52,996 nucleotides of DNA from Solimicrobium silvestre (GCF_002976435.1 NZ_PUGF01000031.1:1-52996), one strand, 5' to 3'; shown: positions 7,717-16,655, numbered from the stretch's first letter. The notes: generated from the letters alone by a model not told the origin. A program made the numbers and translations.

Positions 7717-8011
7717 AACTGTTATCAGTTGCCCGCTCGGTTCCAAGTGCGAAGAAATTAGAGGTGATGCATTACATCGCTGCGCCTGGTTTATTCAACT
7801 TGCCGGAACCAATCCCAATACCGGCGATGCAGTCGATGAACGCGGCTGCGCCATGAGCTGGGTACCAATTCTGCTGATTGAAAATTCACAGCAGCAACGT
7901 AGCACCAACGCTGCAGTGGAGTCATTCAGGAATGAAGTCGTCAACGCGAGCAATGCTAGTCAGCACCTGTTCGCCGTTGCTGCAGGTATTCCAACGCTAA
8001 TCAACACCTAA
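7706..8011 (+). CDS. conserved phage hypothetical protein with paired cysteines
   Basis: 101 residues from ATG 7706, which has GAGG at suitable distance and overlaps the previous gene by 11 bases. Cysteines stand in a recurring pattern: CPLGSKCEE, then RCAWFIQLAGTNPNTG, then GCAMSWVPILLIE. Proteins of this pattern are common beside tail fibre genes in proteobacterial phages but have no settled function. The Cys spacing suggests a metal site or disulphides. I give no function. Confidence 0.7.
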   Translation: MEIKTVISCPLGSKCEEIRGDALHRCAWFIQLAGTNPNTGDAVDERGCAMSWVPILLIENSQQQRSTNAAVESFRNEVVNASNASQHLFAVAAGIPTLINT

Positions 8012-8035
8012 CCATTTACATAACAGGAGAGCACT

Positions 8036-9208
8036 ATGGCAGCAGACTACCACCACGGCGTCAGAGTCATCGAAATCAACGAAGGCACTCGCCCTATCCG
8101 TACCATCAGCACGGCCGTCATCGGTTTAGTGGCCACCGCCAGCGATGCCGACGCCACCGTATTCCCCTTAAACACGCCGGTGTTACTGACCAATGTCATT
8201 GCTGCTGCAGGTAAAGCAGGAACCAAAGGGACACTGCGTCGCACATTAGACGCCATCGGCATGCAAACGAAACCATTCACTATTGTGGTGCGCGTGGCAG
8301 AAGGTGCCGATGAGGACGAAACCACCAGCAACGTGATCGGCGGCTCGGATGAAGACGGCAAATATACCGGCATCAAAGCCTTGCTGGCCGCTCAAAGCAA
8401 ACTCGGCATCAAGCCGCGTATTCTCGGTGCGCCCGGCTTAGATAACAAGGCCGTTACCAACGCCTTAGTCGCGGTGGCACAGCAGTTGCGTGGCTTTGTG
8501 TATGCCTCGGCGTATGAGTGTGCTACCAAGGAAGAAGCCGTGTTGTACCGTAAAGATTTTGGTCAACGTGAGCTAATGCTGATCTGGCCGGACTTTGTGA
8601 ACTGGAATACCGCCACGAACAGCGAAACCACCATTCCGGCGGTAGCTTATGCGCTCGGCCTGCGCGCCAAAATTGATGAAGAAATCGGCTGGCATAAAAC
8701 CCTCTCGAATATGCCGATCAATGGTCCAACCGGTTTATCACGCGATGTGTTCTGGGATCTTCAAGATCCGGCGACCGATGCCGGATACTTGAACAGTAAG
8801 GAAGTGACGACGTTAATCAATAACGGCGGTTTCCGGTTCTGGGGTTCACGCACTGCAGAAGTGCCGGAGTTCTTCTTTTTTGAAAATTACACCCGCACCG
8901 CGCAAGTGTTGGCCGATACGATTGCTGAAGCCCATTTTACTTATGTGGATAAGCCACTGCACCCATCACTGGTCAAGGATTTGATCGAGAGCATTAACGC
9001 TAAATTCCGTGACTTGAAAGCGCAGGGTTACATCATCGACGGCAGTGCCTGGTACGACGAGCAGTTCAACAGCAAAGACACACTCAAGTCCGGCAAGCTG
9101 GCCATTGACTACGATTACACGCCAGTGCCACCGCTAGAAAATCTGGTCTTTCAACAACGCATTACCGACCGCTACCTGGCCGACTTTGCCAGCCGCGTCA
9201 ACGCGTAA
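8036..9208 (+). CDS. FI: contractile tail sheath protein FI
   Basis: 390-residue P2 gpFI-family sheath protein, close to the 396 residues of P2. Preceded by AGGAGAG. Seen: YHHGVRVIEINEGTRPI at the N-terminus, ATVFPLNTPVLLTN near residue 40, FGQRELMLIWPDF in the middle and FRFWGSRT about residue 265, all standard for sheath. It polymerises round the FII tube and shortens to drive DNA injection. gpFI and gpFII are usually the most expressed tail genes, which suits their strong ribosome binding sites here. Confidence 0.95.
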   Translation: MAADYHHGVRVIEINEGTRPIRTISTAVIGLVATASDADATVFPLNTPVLLTNVIAAAGKAGTKGTLRRTLDAIGMQTKPFTIVVRVAEGADEDETTSNVIGGSDEDGKYTGIKALLAAQSKLGIKPRILGAPGLDNKAVTNALVAVAQQLRGFVYASAYECATKEEAVLYRKDFGQRELMLIWPDFVNWNTATNSETTIPAVAYALGLRAKIDEEIGWHKTLSNMPINGPTGLSRDVFWDLQDPATDAGYLNSKEVTTLINNGGFRFWGSRTAEVPEFFFFENYTRTAQVLADTIAEAHFTYVDKPLHPSLVKDLIESINAKFRDLKAQGYIIDGSAWYDEQFNSKDTLKSGKLAIDYDYTPVPPLENLVFQQRITDRYLADFASRVNA

Positions 9209-9236
9209 CGCACCTTAACTTATCCAGGAGAACAGC

Positions 9237-9746
9237 ATGGGCTTACCCAGCAAACTAAAAGACTTTATTTTATTTAACGACGGCCAATCCTATATGGGCA
9301 AAGTGCCGGAACTCACGTTACCGAAACTAGCGCGCAAGATGGAAGAGTACCGCGCTGGTGGCATGACTGGCCCGATCATGGTGGACTTTGGCAGTGAAGC
9401 AATCACGCTGGAATGGACTACTGGCGGCGTGGTAGTGGATGCACTCAAACAATACGCAGCCAATCGTCACAACGCCGTGCAATTGCGCTTTGCTGGCGCG
9501 TACCAAAACGACGACACCGGCGAGGTTGCGGCGGTGGAAGTGGTGGTACGCGGCCGTCATCAGGAAATTGATATGGGCAGCGCCAAACACGCCACCGAGA
9601 CTGCACACAAATTCAATACTGCATGCAGTTACTACAAGCTCAGTGTTGACAATGAAGTTTTGATTGAACTGGACTTCATGGCCGGAGTGGAACTGATCGG
9701 CGGCGTGGATCGCAACGCGGGCATTCGTAAAGCCATTGGCTTGTAA
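9237..9746 (+). CDS. FII: tail tube protein FII
   Basis: 169-residue P2 gpFII-family inner tube protein, the expected length (172 in P2). Start follows AGGAG. Motifs: LPSKLKDFILFNDGQSYMG, then ELTLPKLARKMEEYRAGGM, then DMGSAKHATETAHKFNTACS and a final GVDRNAGIRKAIGL. It forms the hollow tube inside the sheath. Spacing after FI is 28 bases. Confidence 0.95.
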   Translation: MGLPSKLKDFILFNDGQSYMGKVPELTLPKLARKMEEYRAGGMTGPIMVDFGSEAITLEWTTGGVVVDALKQYAANRHNAVQLRFAGAYQNDDTGEVAAVEVVVRGRHQEIDMGSAKHATETAHKFNTACSYYKLSVDNEVLIELDFMAGVELIGGVDRNAGIRKAIGL

Positions 9747-9810
9747 ATTCGCCTGAATTCGGATTGCATCACATGACTTTTTATTCTATTTTTAACTGAA
9801 GGATCACACC

Positions 9811-10137
9811 ATGAACACAGCGCAACATGCAACGAGCAACGCCAACGGCATCTATGTAACGATCACCTTAGATGAAGCGATCCAGCGCGGCGAGTCATTG
9901 ATTACCGAGATTCAATTACGCAAACCGAAGGCGGGTGAATTGCGCGGCGTATCGCTAGTCGAGCTGGCGCAGTTGGATGTCACCGCCTTGCAAAAGGTCT
10001 TGCCACGCATCACACAACCAACCTTAACCAATCATGAAGTCAACAATCTGGACCTAGCCGATCTGATGTCGCTCGGTGCCGAGGTCGCCTTTTTTTTGGC
10101 GAAGAAGGCGGATCGGAACATGGCCTCCCCGACGTAG
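9811..10137 (+). CDS. E: tail assembly chaperone gpE
   Basis: 108-residue tail assembly protein of the P2 gpE / Mu gp41-like family (LDEAIQRGESLITEIQLRKP, GELRGVSLVELAQLD). It helps assemble the tail around the tape measure. A run of eight T at 10090-10097 contains the heptamer TTTTTTG at 10092-10098 in the zero frame, the slippery sequence used in P2 to make the longer E+E' protein. It lies just before the tape measure gene, where tail chaperones with frameshifts are found across tailed phages. Confidence 0.9.
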   Translation: MNTAQHATSNANGIYVTITLDEAIQRGESLITEIQLRKPKAGELRGVSLVELAQLDVTALQKVLPRITQPTLTNHEVNNLDLADLMSLGAEVAFFLAKKADRNMASPT

Positions 10138-10265
10138 TCGAGAACGCGATGGCCGACATTGCGGTGGTGTTTCACTGGCCACCGGCCGCCATGTCGGAAT
10201 TTACCTTATCGGAACTGATGGACTGGCGCGAACGTGCCAGAGTGCGCAGTACAACAGAACAGTAG
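10098..10265 (+). CDS. E': E' extension made by -1 frameshift from gpE
   Basis: After a one-base backward slip at the TTTTTTG heptamer (10092-10098) the reading frame stays open without a stop to 10265, giving a fusion of about 151 residues from the gpE start at 9811. The extension contains ADIAVVFHWPPAAMSEF and LSELMDWRERARVR, the standard P2 GpE/E' C-terminal signature. An internal ATG at 10149 also begins this signature, so independent starts cannot be excluded. The combination of conserved heptamer, frame relation and product strongly supports programmed frameshifting as in P2. Confidence 0.85.
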   Translation, partial: GEEGGSEHGLPDVVENAMADIAVVFHWPPAAMSEFTLSELMDWRERARVRSTTEQ

Positions 10266-10274
10266 AAAGACACA

Positions 10275-13028
10275 ATGGCCGACCTCAAATTACAGGTGAT
10301 TCTCTCTGCCCTGGATAGAATCACGGCACCACTCAAAGCAATTCGGGGCGCGGCCGCTCCGACCTCTGACGCCATTAAAGCCACCAGTGACCGGCTAAAA
10401 GACCTCAATGCCCAGCAAGACAAAATCAGTCAATTCCGCGAACTCAAAAAAGGATTGAATACCACCTCCATCGAATTGCGCGCTGCAAAACAGCGTGTCT
10501 CTGAGTTGGGTACGCAGTTGACCACATTGAAGTCCCAATCTTCCCCGGCAGCGGGAGCCGTTAAAAAACTCAGCAGTGAGTATAAAAAAGCACAAGCCAG
10601 CGTTGAAAAACTGACCACCACCTACCGCACGAATTTAGAAACAAATAAGACGGTTCGTAATGCGTTACTCGCCACCGGTATTAGCACCAAAAAACTCGGT
10701 GAGGCTCAGACCTGGTTAAAAAATAGCATTGCGTATACGAATGCCGAACTGACTTCGCAAAAAAAGAAACTGGCCGATGTCGCCACCCAGCAAACTCGTG
10801 TTGCTGCCATGCGTGCCAAGTATGCCAAGACCAAAGACATGGCGGGTAAAGCCGCCATGGTCGGCGCAACCAGTGCCGCCATCGGTGGCGGCGTATTAAT
10901 GGGTGCCAGGCAGATGCTCACGCCAGGGATTGAATTTAATGAGGCCATGTCGCGGGTGCAGGCATTGAGTCGCGTCGATAAAAAATCCGACGACTTCAAG
11001 GCCATGCGCCAACAAGCGCGTGATCTGGGTGCGAACACCAGTTACACCGCCACCGAAGCAGCGCAAGGACAAGGTTATCTGGCCATGGCCGGTTTTAAAC
11101 CAGCGGATATTCTGCAATCCATGCCAGGTGTGTTATCCATGGCCAAGGCTGGCGGCTCGGATCTGGCACGCGCCGCCGATATTTCTTCCGACATCCTGAC
11201 CAGCTTCGGCCTGCAGGCCGACCAAATGACGCGGGTCGGTGACGTCTTGACCATGACGTTTACCACCGCCAATACCGATCTGGAAATGCTGGGTGACACG
11301 ATGAAATACGTCGGCCCGATTGCCAGGGCAGCAGGTATGTCGCTGGAACAAGCCTCGGCCATGGCCGGGTTGCTGGGTAACGCCGGGATTAAAAGTAGCC
11401 AGGCCGGAACAACACTGCGCTCGATGCTGCTGCGCTTGGCCGCGCCGACCTCGGCCGCCGGTAAAGCGCTGAAAGAATTGAGTGTATCTTCGCAGGATCT
11501 GAAGGGCAATGTGCGCGACATTCCCAGCATTCTGCGCGACGTGGCCAAGGCAACGGAAAAAATGGGCAGTGGCCAGCGTCTAGGATTCCTAAAACGTATC
11601 TTTGGTGAAGAGCCTGCCGCCGGTATGGCCGAGCTGATCGATAAACAAGGCGCGGATGGTATCGGCAGGTATGTGGCCATTGTTGAGAACTCCAAAGGCG
11701 TTGCCGCTAAAACAGCGCAGGTGATGGCCGACAACTTAAGCGGTGATCTCAAAACCCTGTCCTCCTCGTGGGAAAATCTCGGCATCACCATGTCCGATGC
11801 TATCGATGTGCCAATGCGCAAAGTCACTGACCGCATAACTGACATCCTGCGCGTGACCGACAAGTGGATGAAAGACAATCCAAAACTAGCCGAAACACTG
11901 CTGATGATCACGTTGGCAGTCGGCGCGGTGTTGCTGGTACTCGGTACTTTGACGATTGCTCTGGCGGCCATTGTCGTGCCGATGGCCGCAGTCAGCACGG
12001 CATTCGGTGTGCTGGGCATCACAGCGGGCATTGCCTTAGCACCGTTACTACTGATTATTGCTGGCATTGCCGTCTTCGCGGGGTTGGCGTATCTGGTCTA
12101 TCAATACTGGGAGCCGCTCAAGGCATGGTTTACCGGATTTTGGGAAGGGTTGAGCGATGGCCTTGCTCCGTTGGGTGAACTGTTTAGCCGGGCATTTGGT
12201 GCGATGGGTACCGTACTTGAGCCACTAAAACCGTTATGGGATTGGTTTGTCGAAAAATTTAACGAAGCAGGAAAGTGGTTGTCTGAATTGATCTCACCGC
12301 TGCAGTCAACGCAAGCGGAGCTCGATGCAACTACAGGTAGTGGTTATTTGTTCGGAAAATGGATAGCAGGACTTATCCTCCTCATGGCAGATGTGGGTAT
12401 CAGCATCATCACGGGAATGTTTAAAAGTCTCTTGACCGTCAACGCGTTTATATTGAATTGGTCACCGTTGGGCATCGTCTATAAAGCCATTGCGGGCATA
12501 TTGCGCCTATTTGGTGTGGACATGCCAGAACAGTTTAGCGAGTTCGGCAGCAATATGATTGCGAGTTTTATTAAAGGAATTCGCGCACAATTTCCGATGC
12601 TAGATGCCCTTATTTCTAAATTTGAAAACATACTTCCCACCGGAAAACTGGCCATCGATAGCAAGCCGCTCTCCAGTGAGCAGGTACAGCAATCGCAACA
12701 AATGATGGATGCGCTAAAACTCAAGCGCCCCATTGCACCGGTATCGAATTTTAGTGAGGTGGGCGGCATGGCCAACCACCTCACCCAGGCCGGTGCTGGA
12801 ATTCGTGCCAATCTAACCGCCATGCCAGCCCTGTCGTTTGACACCCGCCCACCGGTGGCTACCCGTCCGCCTGGCAGCAGCGTGATGATGCAGGGAGACA
12901 CCAATCATTTTACGATCAACCCAGCACCCGGTATGGATGAAGCGGCCATTGCCAAAGCCGTGACAAAAGCCCTAGAAAAGCAGAGCCACCAGAAAGCCGC
13001 GCGCCTGCGTTCCCGATTAGCCGATTAA
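10275..13028 (+). CDS. T: tail tape measure protein T
   Basis: 917-residue tape measure protein, which sets tail length and is expelled with the DNA. Residues about 30-190 are coiled coil (repeats of Lys/Leu/Ala/Gln). Residues about 210-480 fit the TP901-type tape measure core (FNEAMSRVQALSRVDKKSDD, ARDLGANTSYTATEAAQG, FTTANTDLEMLGDTMKYVGP). A cluster of hydrophobic helices covers about 540-610, ending in AYLVYQYWEPL, typical of the membrane-inserting part. It follows gpE' by nine bases. Length is near the 815 of P2, slightly longer, so the tail would be modestly longer. Confidence 0.93.
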   Translation: MADLKLQVILSALDRITAPLKAIRGAAAPTSDAIKATSDRLKDLNAQQDKISQFRELKKGLNTTSIELRAAKQRVSELGTQLTTLKSQSSPAAGAVKKLSSEYKKAQASVEKLTTTYRTNLETNKTVRNALLATGISTKKLGEAQTWLKNSIAYTNAELTSQKKKLADVATQQTRVAAMRAKYAKTKDMAGKAAMVGATSAAIGGGVLMGARQMLTPGIEFNEAMSRVQALSRVDKKSDDFKAMRQQARDLGANTSYTATEAAQGQGYLAMAGFKPADILQSMPGVLSMAKAGGSDLARAADISSDILTSFGLQADQMTRVGDVLTMTFTTANTDLEMLGDTMKYVGPIARAAGMSLEQASAMAGLLGNAGIKSSQAGTTLRSMLLRLAAPTSAAGKALKELSVSSQDLKGNVRDIPSILRDVAKATEKMGSGQRLGFLKRIFGEEPAAGMAELIDKQGADGIGRYVAIVENSKGVAAKTAQVMADNLSGDLKTLSSSWENLGITMSDAIDVPMRKVTDRITDILRVTDKWMKDNPKLAETLLMITLAVGAVLLVLGTLTIALAAIVVPMAAVSTAFGVLGITAGIALAPLLLIIAGIAVFAGLAYLVYQYWEPLKAWFTGFWEGLSDGLAPLGELFSRAFGAMGTVLEPLKPLWDWFVEKFNEAGKWLSELISPLQSTQAELDATTGSGYLFGKWIAGLILLMADVGISIITGMFKSLLTVNAFILNWSPLGIVYKAIAGILRLFGVDMPEQFSEFGSNMIASFIKGIRAQFPMLDALISKFENILPTGKLAIDSKPLSSEQVQQSQQMMDALKLKRPIAPVSNFSEVGGMANHLTQAGAGIRANLTAMPALSFDTRPPVATRPPGSSVMMQGDTNHFTINPAPGMDEAAIAKAVTKALEKQSHQKAARLRSRLAD

Positions 13029-13043
13029 GAAAGAACTCACACG

Positions 13044-13556
13044 ATGATGATGGCATTAGGCATGTTTGTATTTAGCTTGCCCACCCTGGCCTACCAGGAA
13101 CTGCAACGCCAGACCGAGTGGAAACATCCCGGTACCAGCCGGGTCGGTACCCGCGACGCGCACCAGTTCACCGGCAAGGGTGACGACACCATTACCTTGT
13201 CCGGGTGGATCGCGCCGGAATTAACGGGCAGCCTGTATTCGCTGGATGCCTTACGCATGATGGCCGATACCGGCCAGTCGTGGATTTTAATTCAGGGTAA
13301 CGGCCGTATTCTCGGCACCTTCATCATCACCGGCCTGACCGAGAACAGCAGCCACCTGGCCGCTACCGGCGCAGCAGGCAAGGTCGATTTTACGATCAGC
13401 TTAAAATGCATTGATGACGATCTGCCGGGGCTGATGAATAGCCTCGGTGATCCAGGCAGTATCAAAAATATGCTGGGTCTAGATGGCTTGGCCAGAGGTG
13501 CTAACGACGCACTCACCGCTGGTAACCGGTTCGGCAGTGCGATGGTGAGATCATGA
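13044..13556 (+). CDS. U: tail protein U
   Basis: 170-residue P2 gpU-family protein. Signature: MALGMFVFSLPTLAYQELQR at the start, TSRVGTRDAHQFTGKGDDTI, then LSGWIAPELTGSLYSLDALR. It acts at the tail terminus in the neighbourhood of gpD. It overlaps gpD by four bases. Three ATG codons stand in a row at the start; any could be used. Confidence 0.93.
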   Translation: MMMALGMFVFSLPTLAYQELQRQTEWKHPGTSRVGTRDAHQFTGKGDDTITLSGWIAPELTGSLYSLDALRMMADTGQSWILIQGNGRILGTFIITGLTENSSHLAATGAAGKVDFTISLKCIDDDLPGLMNSLGDPGSIKNMLGLDGLARGANDALTAGNRFGSAMVRS

Positions 13557-14782
13557 TAACGCGCTACCCCAGCCCCGGCTTTTTGATTACGCTGGATGAA
13601 CAAGACATCACCGGCAAGATCGCGCCACGTCTGGTCAGCCTGACACTGACCGAATGCGCCGGTGATGACAGCGACCAGCTCGACCTAACGTTGAGTGATG
13701 CCGACGGCAAGTTAGCCATTCCGCCACGCGGCGCTAAAATCAATCTGCACATCGGTTGGGCGCAGGACGGTCTGGTCAATAAAGGTGAATTTACGGTTGA
13801 TGAAGTCGAACATAGCGGCACGCCGGATCAGATCACCTTGCGTGCCCGCACCGCCAATTTAATCGACGCCTTCCGGCAACTGCAAGAAGCCAGTTTCCAC
13901 GACACCACATTAGGTGCCATCATCGAATTGATCGCATTTAAAAATGAACTGCAATCCGGCATTGCCGACAGTTTGCGCAACGTCGTCGTCATGCATCTGG
14001 ATCAGACCCGCGAATCGGACGCGGCATTTCTGCGTCGCCTCGGCAAAAAATACGACGCCACCGCTACCGTCAAAAACAACACGCTGTTATTCATCCCGAC
14101 CAACCAAAGCAAAACGGCATCCGGCAAAGCATTGCCGATCATTCACCTGACCCGCCAACTGGGTGACAGCCACCGCTACCACAGCAGCGAGCGCGACAGC
14201 TATTCTGGTGTGCGCGTGTTCTGGCATGACCAAAAATATGCGGTACGGAAAAGTGTGGTGGCCGGTAACCCCGGCAACAGCAAACGGCTGCGCACCACCT
14301 ACGCCAACGAAACCGACGCACGGCAAGCCGCCGTGGCCGAATGGCAGCGCCTGCAGCGCGGACTGGCCACGTTTGAACTGGCACTAGCACTCGGCAATCC
14401 AGCGCTCATGCCAAAATCTCCGGTGACCGTATCCGGTTTTAAAGACGCGATAGATCAGGTGGAATGGCAAGCGGTCAAAACCATACACAGCATCAGCGAT
14501 GGAGGATTTACCACCCGCATAGAATTAGAAACCAAGGTGGAAGAAGCCGAGGCCGAACGTGAACCTCAAACAGATCCGGACGAAGGCATCACCGGCGTGC
14601 TCACCAAATGGAAAGAAAAGGGAAGAAATCGCAGCGGGGAAGAATTAGCAGGCAGCACTGACAATGCTAAAACACTAGAACTCGTCTACGCCAGCCGCCA
14701 GTACGCCGCAAAAACCGCCAGGGATCAATGGGTGGAAATTCAGGAGCGCCGGGAAATTATTGCGGAAAACAATAGGGATTAG
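13553..14782 (+). CDS. D: late control / baseplate hub protein D
   Basis: 409-residue P2 gpD-family protein, homologous to the T4 gp27 hub on which the spike sits. Seen: LDEQDITGKIAPRLVSLTLT, GDDSDQLDLTLSDADGKLAI, then PRGAKINLHIGW and GEFTVDEVEHSGTPD, a standard order. The C-terminal tail (about residues 335-409) is acidic and Lys/Arg-rich and somewhat longer than in P2 (387 residues). Last gene of the late tail operon; the next genes face the other way. Confidence 0.93.
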   Translation: MITRYPSPGFLITLDEQDITGKIAPRLVSLTLTECAGDDSDQLDLTLSDADGKLAIPPRGAKINLHIGWAQDGLVNKGEFTVDEVEHSGTPDQITLRARTANLIDAFRQLQEASFHDTTLGAIIELIAFKNELQSGIADSLRNVVVMHLDQTRESDAAFLRRLGKKYDATATVKNNTLLFIPTNQSKTASGKALPIIHLTRQLGDSHRYHSSERDSYSGVRVFWHDQKYAVRKSVVAGNPGNSKRLRTTYANETDARQAAVAEWQRLQRGLATFELALALGNPALMPKSPVTVSGFKDAIDQVEWQAVKTIHSISDGGFTTRIELETKVEEAEAEREPQTDPDEGITGVLTKWKEKGRNRSGEELAGSTDNAKTLELVYASRQYAAKTARDQWVEIQERREIIAENNRD

Positions 14783-14808
14783 CTCTGCGCCACTGGCGCA
14801 GCCGCGGA

Positions 14809-15210
14809 TCAATTTGATTTAGATACAATCTGAGAACTAATCCATTCAACAAACTCGATAGCTTGTTGAATCAATGACTCTACCTGGGCAATTTCAATCA
14901 GATCACCGGTGTAATCAGCGACTTGTCGGATGTCATGTGCGCGATTAAACGCACGGCCAAACTCAACAGGAACAAGACCGGTTTTAACTAAATGTTGTCC
15001 AAATGCGGAAATCAGTCCGCTATGTGTTTTGCCGATCGTCGGATCAATTCCCGGGACAGATTTAAGCAATCCCGCCTTCGCAGCATCAAACATCGCATAG
15101 TAAGCACGATTACAGGCACCATCGACATCGCCTGCATGACGAAGCAATTGCGCAGATTCAATCGCCCGATTGGCTTTAAGAATCAAATCGTGTGGGGAAA
15201 TGATACTCAT
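14809..15210 (-). CDS. HEPN-domain protein, toxin partner of MNT pair
   Basis: 133-residue HEPN domain of the PF05168 type: NRAYYAMFDAAKAGL at residues 34-48, KTHSGLISAFGQHLVKTG at 61-78 and NRAHDIRQVADYTG at 89-102. HEPN proteins paired with MNT nucleotidyltransferases are commonly RNases whose activity is blocked by AMPylation or binding. The exact HepT motif R-x4-H-x-Y is not present; the nearest match is R86-x5-H92, so RNase activity is uncertain. Its start overlaps the MNT stop by one base, making a two-gene operon in order MNT-HEPN. It lies directly after gpD, against the late operon, where P2 relatives carry old, tin and other host-defence genes. Confidence 0.88.
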   Translation of the reverse strand: MSIISPHDLILKANRAIESAQLLRHAGDVDGACNRAYYAMFDAAKAGLLKSVPGIDPTIGKTHSGLISAFGQHLVKTGLVPVEFGRAFNRAHDIRQVADYTGDLIEIAQVESLIQQAIEFVEWISSQIVSKSN

Positions 15211-15563
15211 CAGAGGATGATCCCATCGCGCTCAATATTGCGCAGTAAAAAAGGATTGCGGTACGCATCTGGATTGGCCCACTCATCCTCCCATAGCGGA
15301 ATAGCTTCAACGCGAATACCGGTATCAAGCATGACATCAAACGCAATGTCAGACATCGCCATTTTTGCGTCCATGAATTTACCGTGTTGGCCAGAGAGCA
15401 AAACCGCGACATCAGCATCGCTGTCTGGTTTAAATTCGCCGCGTGCGCGACTGCCAAACAATATTGCACTACGTACAGAAAATACAGCAGTCACGCGTTC
15501 CATAAAGGCCTTAACTGTCGCGGCTGTCGCCATATCAAGTGGGTGCATTGCCTGGGTCTGCAT
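15210..15563 (-). CDS. MNT-type minimal nucleotidyltransferase, antitoxin partner
   Basis: 117 residues with the polymerase-beta-like motif GSRARGEFKPDSDAD: G37-S38 and D49-x-D51 fit GS-x10-DxD exactly, so the catalytic metal site is intact. MNT proteins of MntA-HepT systems transfer AMP to the HEPN partner and neutralise it. First gene of the pair and co-transcribed with the HEPN gene. The upstream sequence has a TTTCC stretch (GGAAA on the minus strand) as a weak ribosome binding site. Role as antitoxin is from the family; activity against phage is inferred from its cargo position. Confidence 0.88.
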   Translation of the reverse strand: MQTQAMHPLDMATAATVKAFMERVTAVFSVRSAILFGSRARGEFKPDSDADVAVLLSGQHGKFMDAKMAMSDIAFDVMLDTGIRVEAIPLWEDEWANPDAYRNPFLLRNIERDGIIL

Positions 15564-15816
15564 TCTGATTTCCTTTCATCTTCTGAGCTAAGTGCTTAGT
15601 AGTATATTATAGTTTAAAACCGTACCAGCGCATTCCGCCACAAAGTCTGGCACAGTAAATCCCCAGCGCTGCAAAATAAGCTCGCGTAGCCTGTAATAAG
15701 TAGGGCGCAATGGGCTTCATCTATTGCGCCGCATGGTTGATACGTCAAAAAGGTGCAATGCGCTTCGCTTATTGACACCCTACCTATTCATGTTGTTTTG
15801 CATTACAGGTTACGTG

Positions 15817-16059
15817 TTAATCATACTTTGCAGTGGCATTCAACCCGCATTGCTGGGTTTCGGTGCAATCGGTGCTGCCCACGACGACGGTGGATTGTTT
15901 CGCAACGTAGGCATGAATAGTCGACTCAATAGTCTGCGAAATAACGGTCTCGGGGGTATGTATATAAAGTAGATAGTCACATACAAGACCCATGCCCAAA
16001 AACGCCGAAAAAAATACTAAATAAAATAGGTGGCCAGGTTGAAAGCTACCGATAAACAC
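15817..16059 (-). CDS. possible small membrane protein downstream of repressor
   Basis: An 80-codon frame beginning with GTG, 50 bases after the repressor stop on the same strand. It would have one hydrophobic segment (HLFYLVFFSAFLGMGLVC) followed by a polar tail with two Cys. No family is recognised and the ribosome binding site is poor. A small membrane protein co-expressed with a lysogeny repressor could act in superinfection exclusion, but the frame may be chance. The rest of 15564-16109 holds no supported gene; it contains a GGGCGCAAT / ATTGCGCC inverted repeat at about 15704-15734. Confidence 0.3.
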   Translation of the reverse strand: MFIGSFQPGHLFYLVFFSAFLGMGLVCDYLLYIHTPETVISQTIESTIHAYVAKQSTVVVGSTDCTETQQCGLNATAKYD

Positions 16060-16109
16060 CTGGCCAGTACTGCCAAAAAATACGGTTGGCTTGTGGGGTT
16101 GCAGAATAC

Positions 16110-16610
16110 TCAGGATTCGGGCGTGCTCTTTTTCTTTTTTTTATCGCCACCGACATTTATAGTTTTACTTCCAGAATTATATTGATCGCCTTTTACATCC
16201 GTCATTTCACCCACTTTCCCGTAAAAATGATTGCCGCCACTAATTGGCGTTACTGGGATTTCGAGATTCTCTTTTTTAAGCTCTTCTTTTTTTGTTTTTT
16301 CGATTGGTGCCATGCCATCAATTAAGCCAAGCACGCCAGCTTTGCCACGTGTGTCTAGGCTTCGATATCCAATCAGGACTTCATTTTCTTCTTGCGTCAA
16401 TGCAGACACAGCAAGTTCACCTGTTAATAAATAAAGTACATCAACTCCGGCGCGAGCGATTGCGGCTAGATAGTCTGAATCTGGCTTTCGCGATCCACTT
16501 TCATAATTTAATTGAGTGTCTTTTGTAACTCCTCCAAGAACAGCAAATTTCTCCTGGTTTAAACCAAGTCGCTTTCTTTCTGCGCGAAGACGCACATTAA
16601 AATCTATCAT
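16110..16610 (-). CDS. XRE-family lysogeny repressor
   Basis: 166 residues. Residues 5-65 form a helix-turn-helix of the Cro/C1 type (LRAERKRLGLNQEKFAVLGG, then YESGSRKPDSDYLAAIARAG). The C-terminal half has no peptidase (LexA-like) domain; it has GGNHFYGKVGEMTDVKGDQY and a final Lys run encoded by eight T on the plus strand (16135-16142). It therefore resembles the short repressors of P2-like phages that are not cleaved by RecA. It is divergent from the early operon, and the 79-base gap to the first early gene holds the early promoter and probable operators. Confidence 0.88.
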   Translation of the reverse strand: MIDFNVRLRAERKRLGLNQEKFAVLGGVTKDTQLNYESGSRKPDSDYLAAIARAGVDVLYLLTGELAVSALTQEENEVLIGYRSLDTRGKAGVLGLIDGMAPIEKTKKEELKKENLEIPVTPISGGNHFYGKVGEMTDVKGDQYNSGSKTINVGGDKKKKKSTPES

Positions 16611-16626
16611 ATGACCAATTATTTAA

Positions 16627-16655
16627 TTGACATGTGGACGTTTGACCACTATAGT
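16627..16655 (+). promoter_or_regulatory. early promoter with probable repressor operators
   Basis: TTGACA at 16627-16632 and TATAGT at 16650-16655 are 17 bases apart, an almost ideal sigma-70 promoter. Between them is GTGG-N8-CCAC (16635-16650). TGACCA occurs twice, at about 16613 and 16643, as a possible direct repeat for the divergent repressor. Confidence 0.7.

Noticed and set aside
11075-12067. Long minus-strand frame inside the tape measure gene
   Set aside because: Ser/Met/Pro-rich shadow of gpT; no ribosome binding site.
3588-14782. Tailocin (R-type pyocin) instead of a prophage
   Set aside because: The tail set and a PrtN-like gene fit a tailocin, but an HUH replication gene, Ogr, repressor and gpS are present and capsid genes may lie left of the window.
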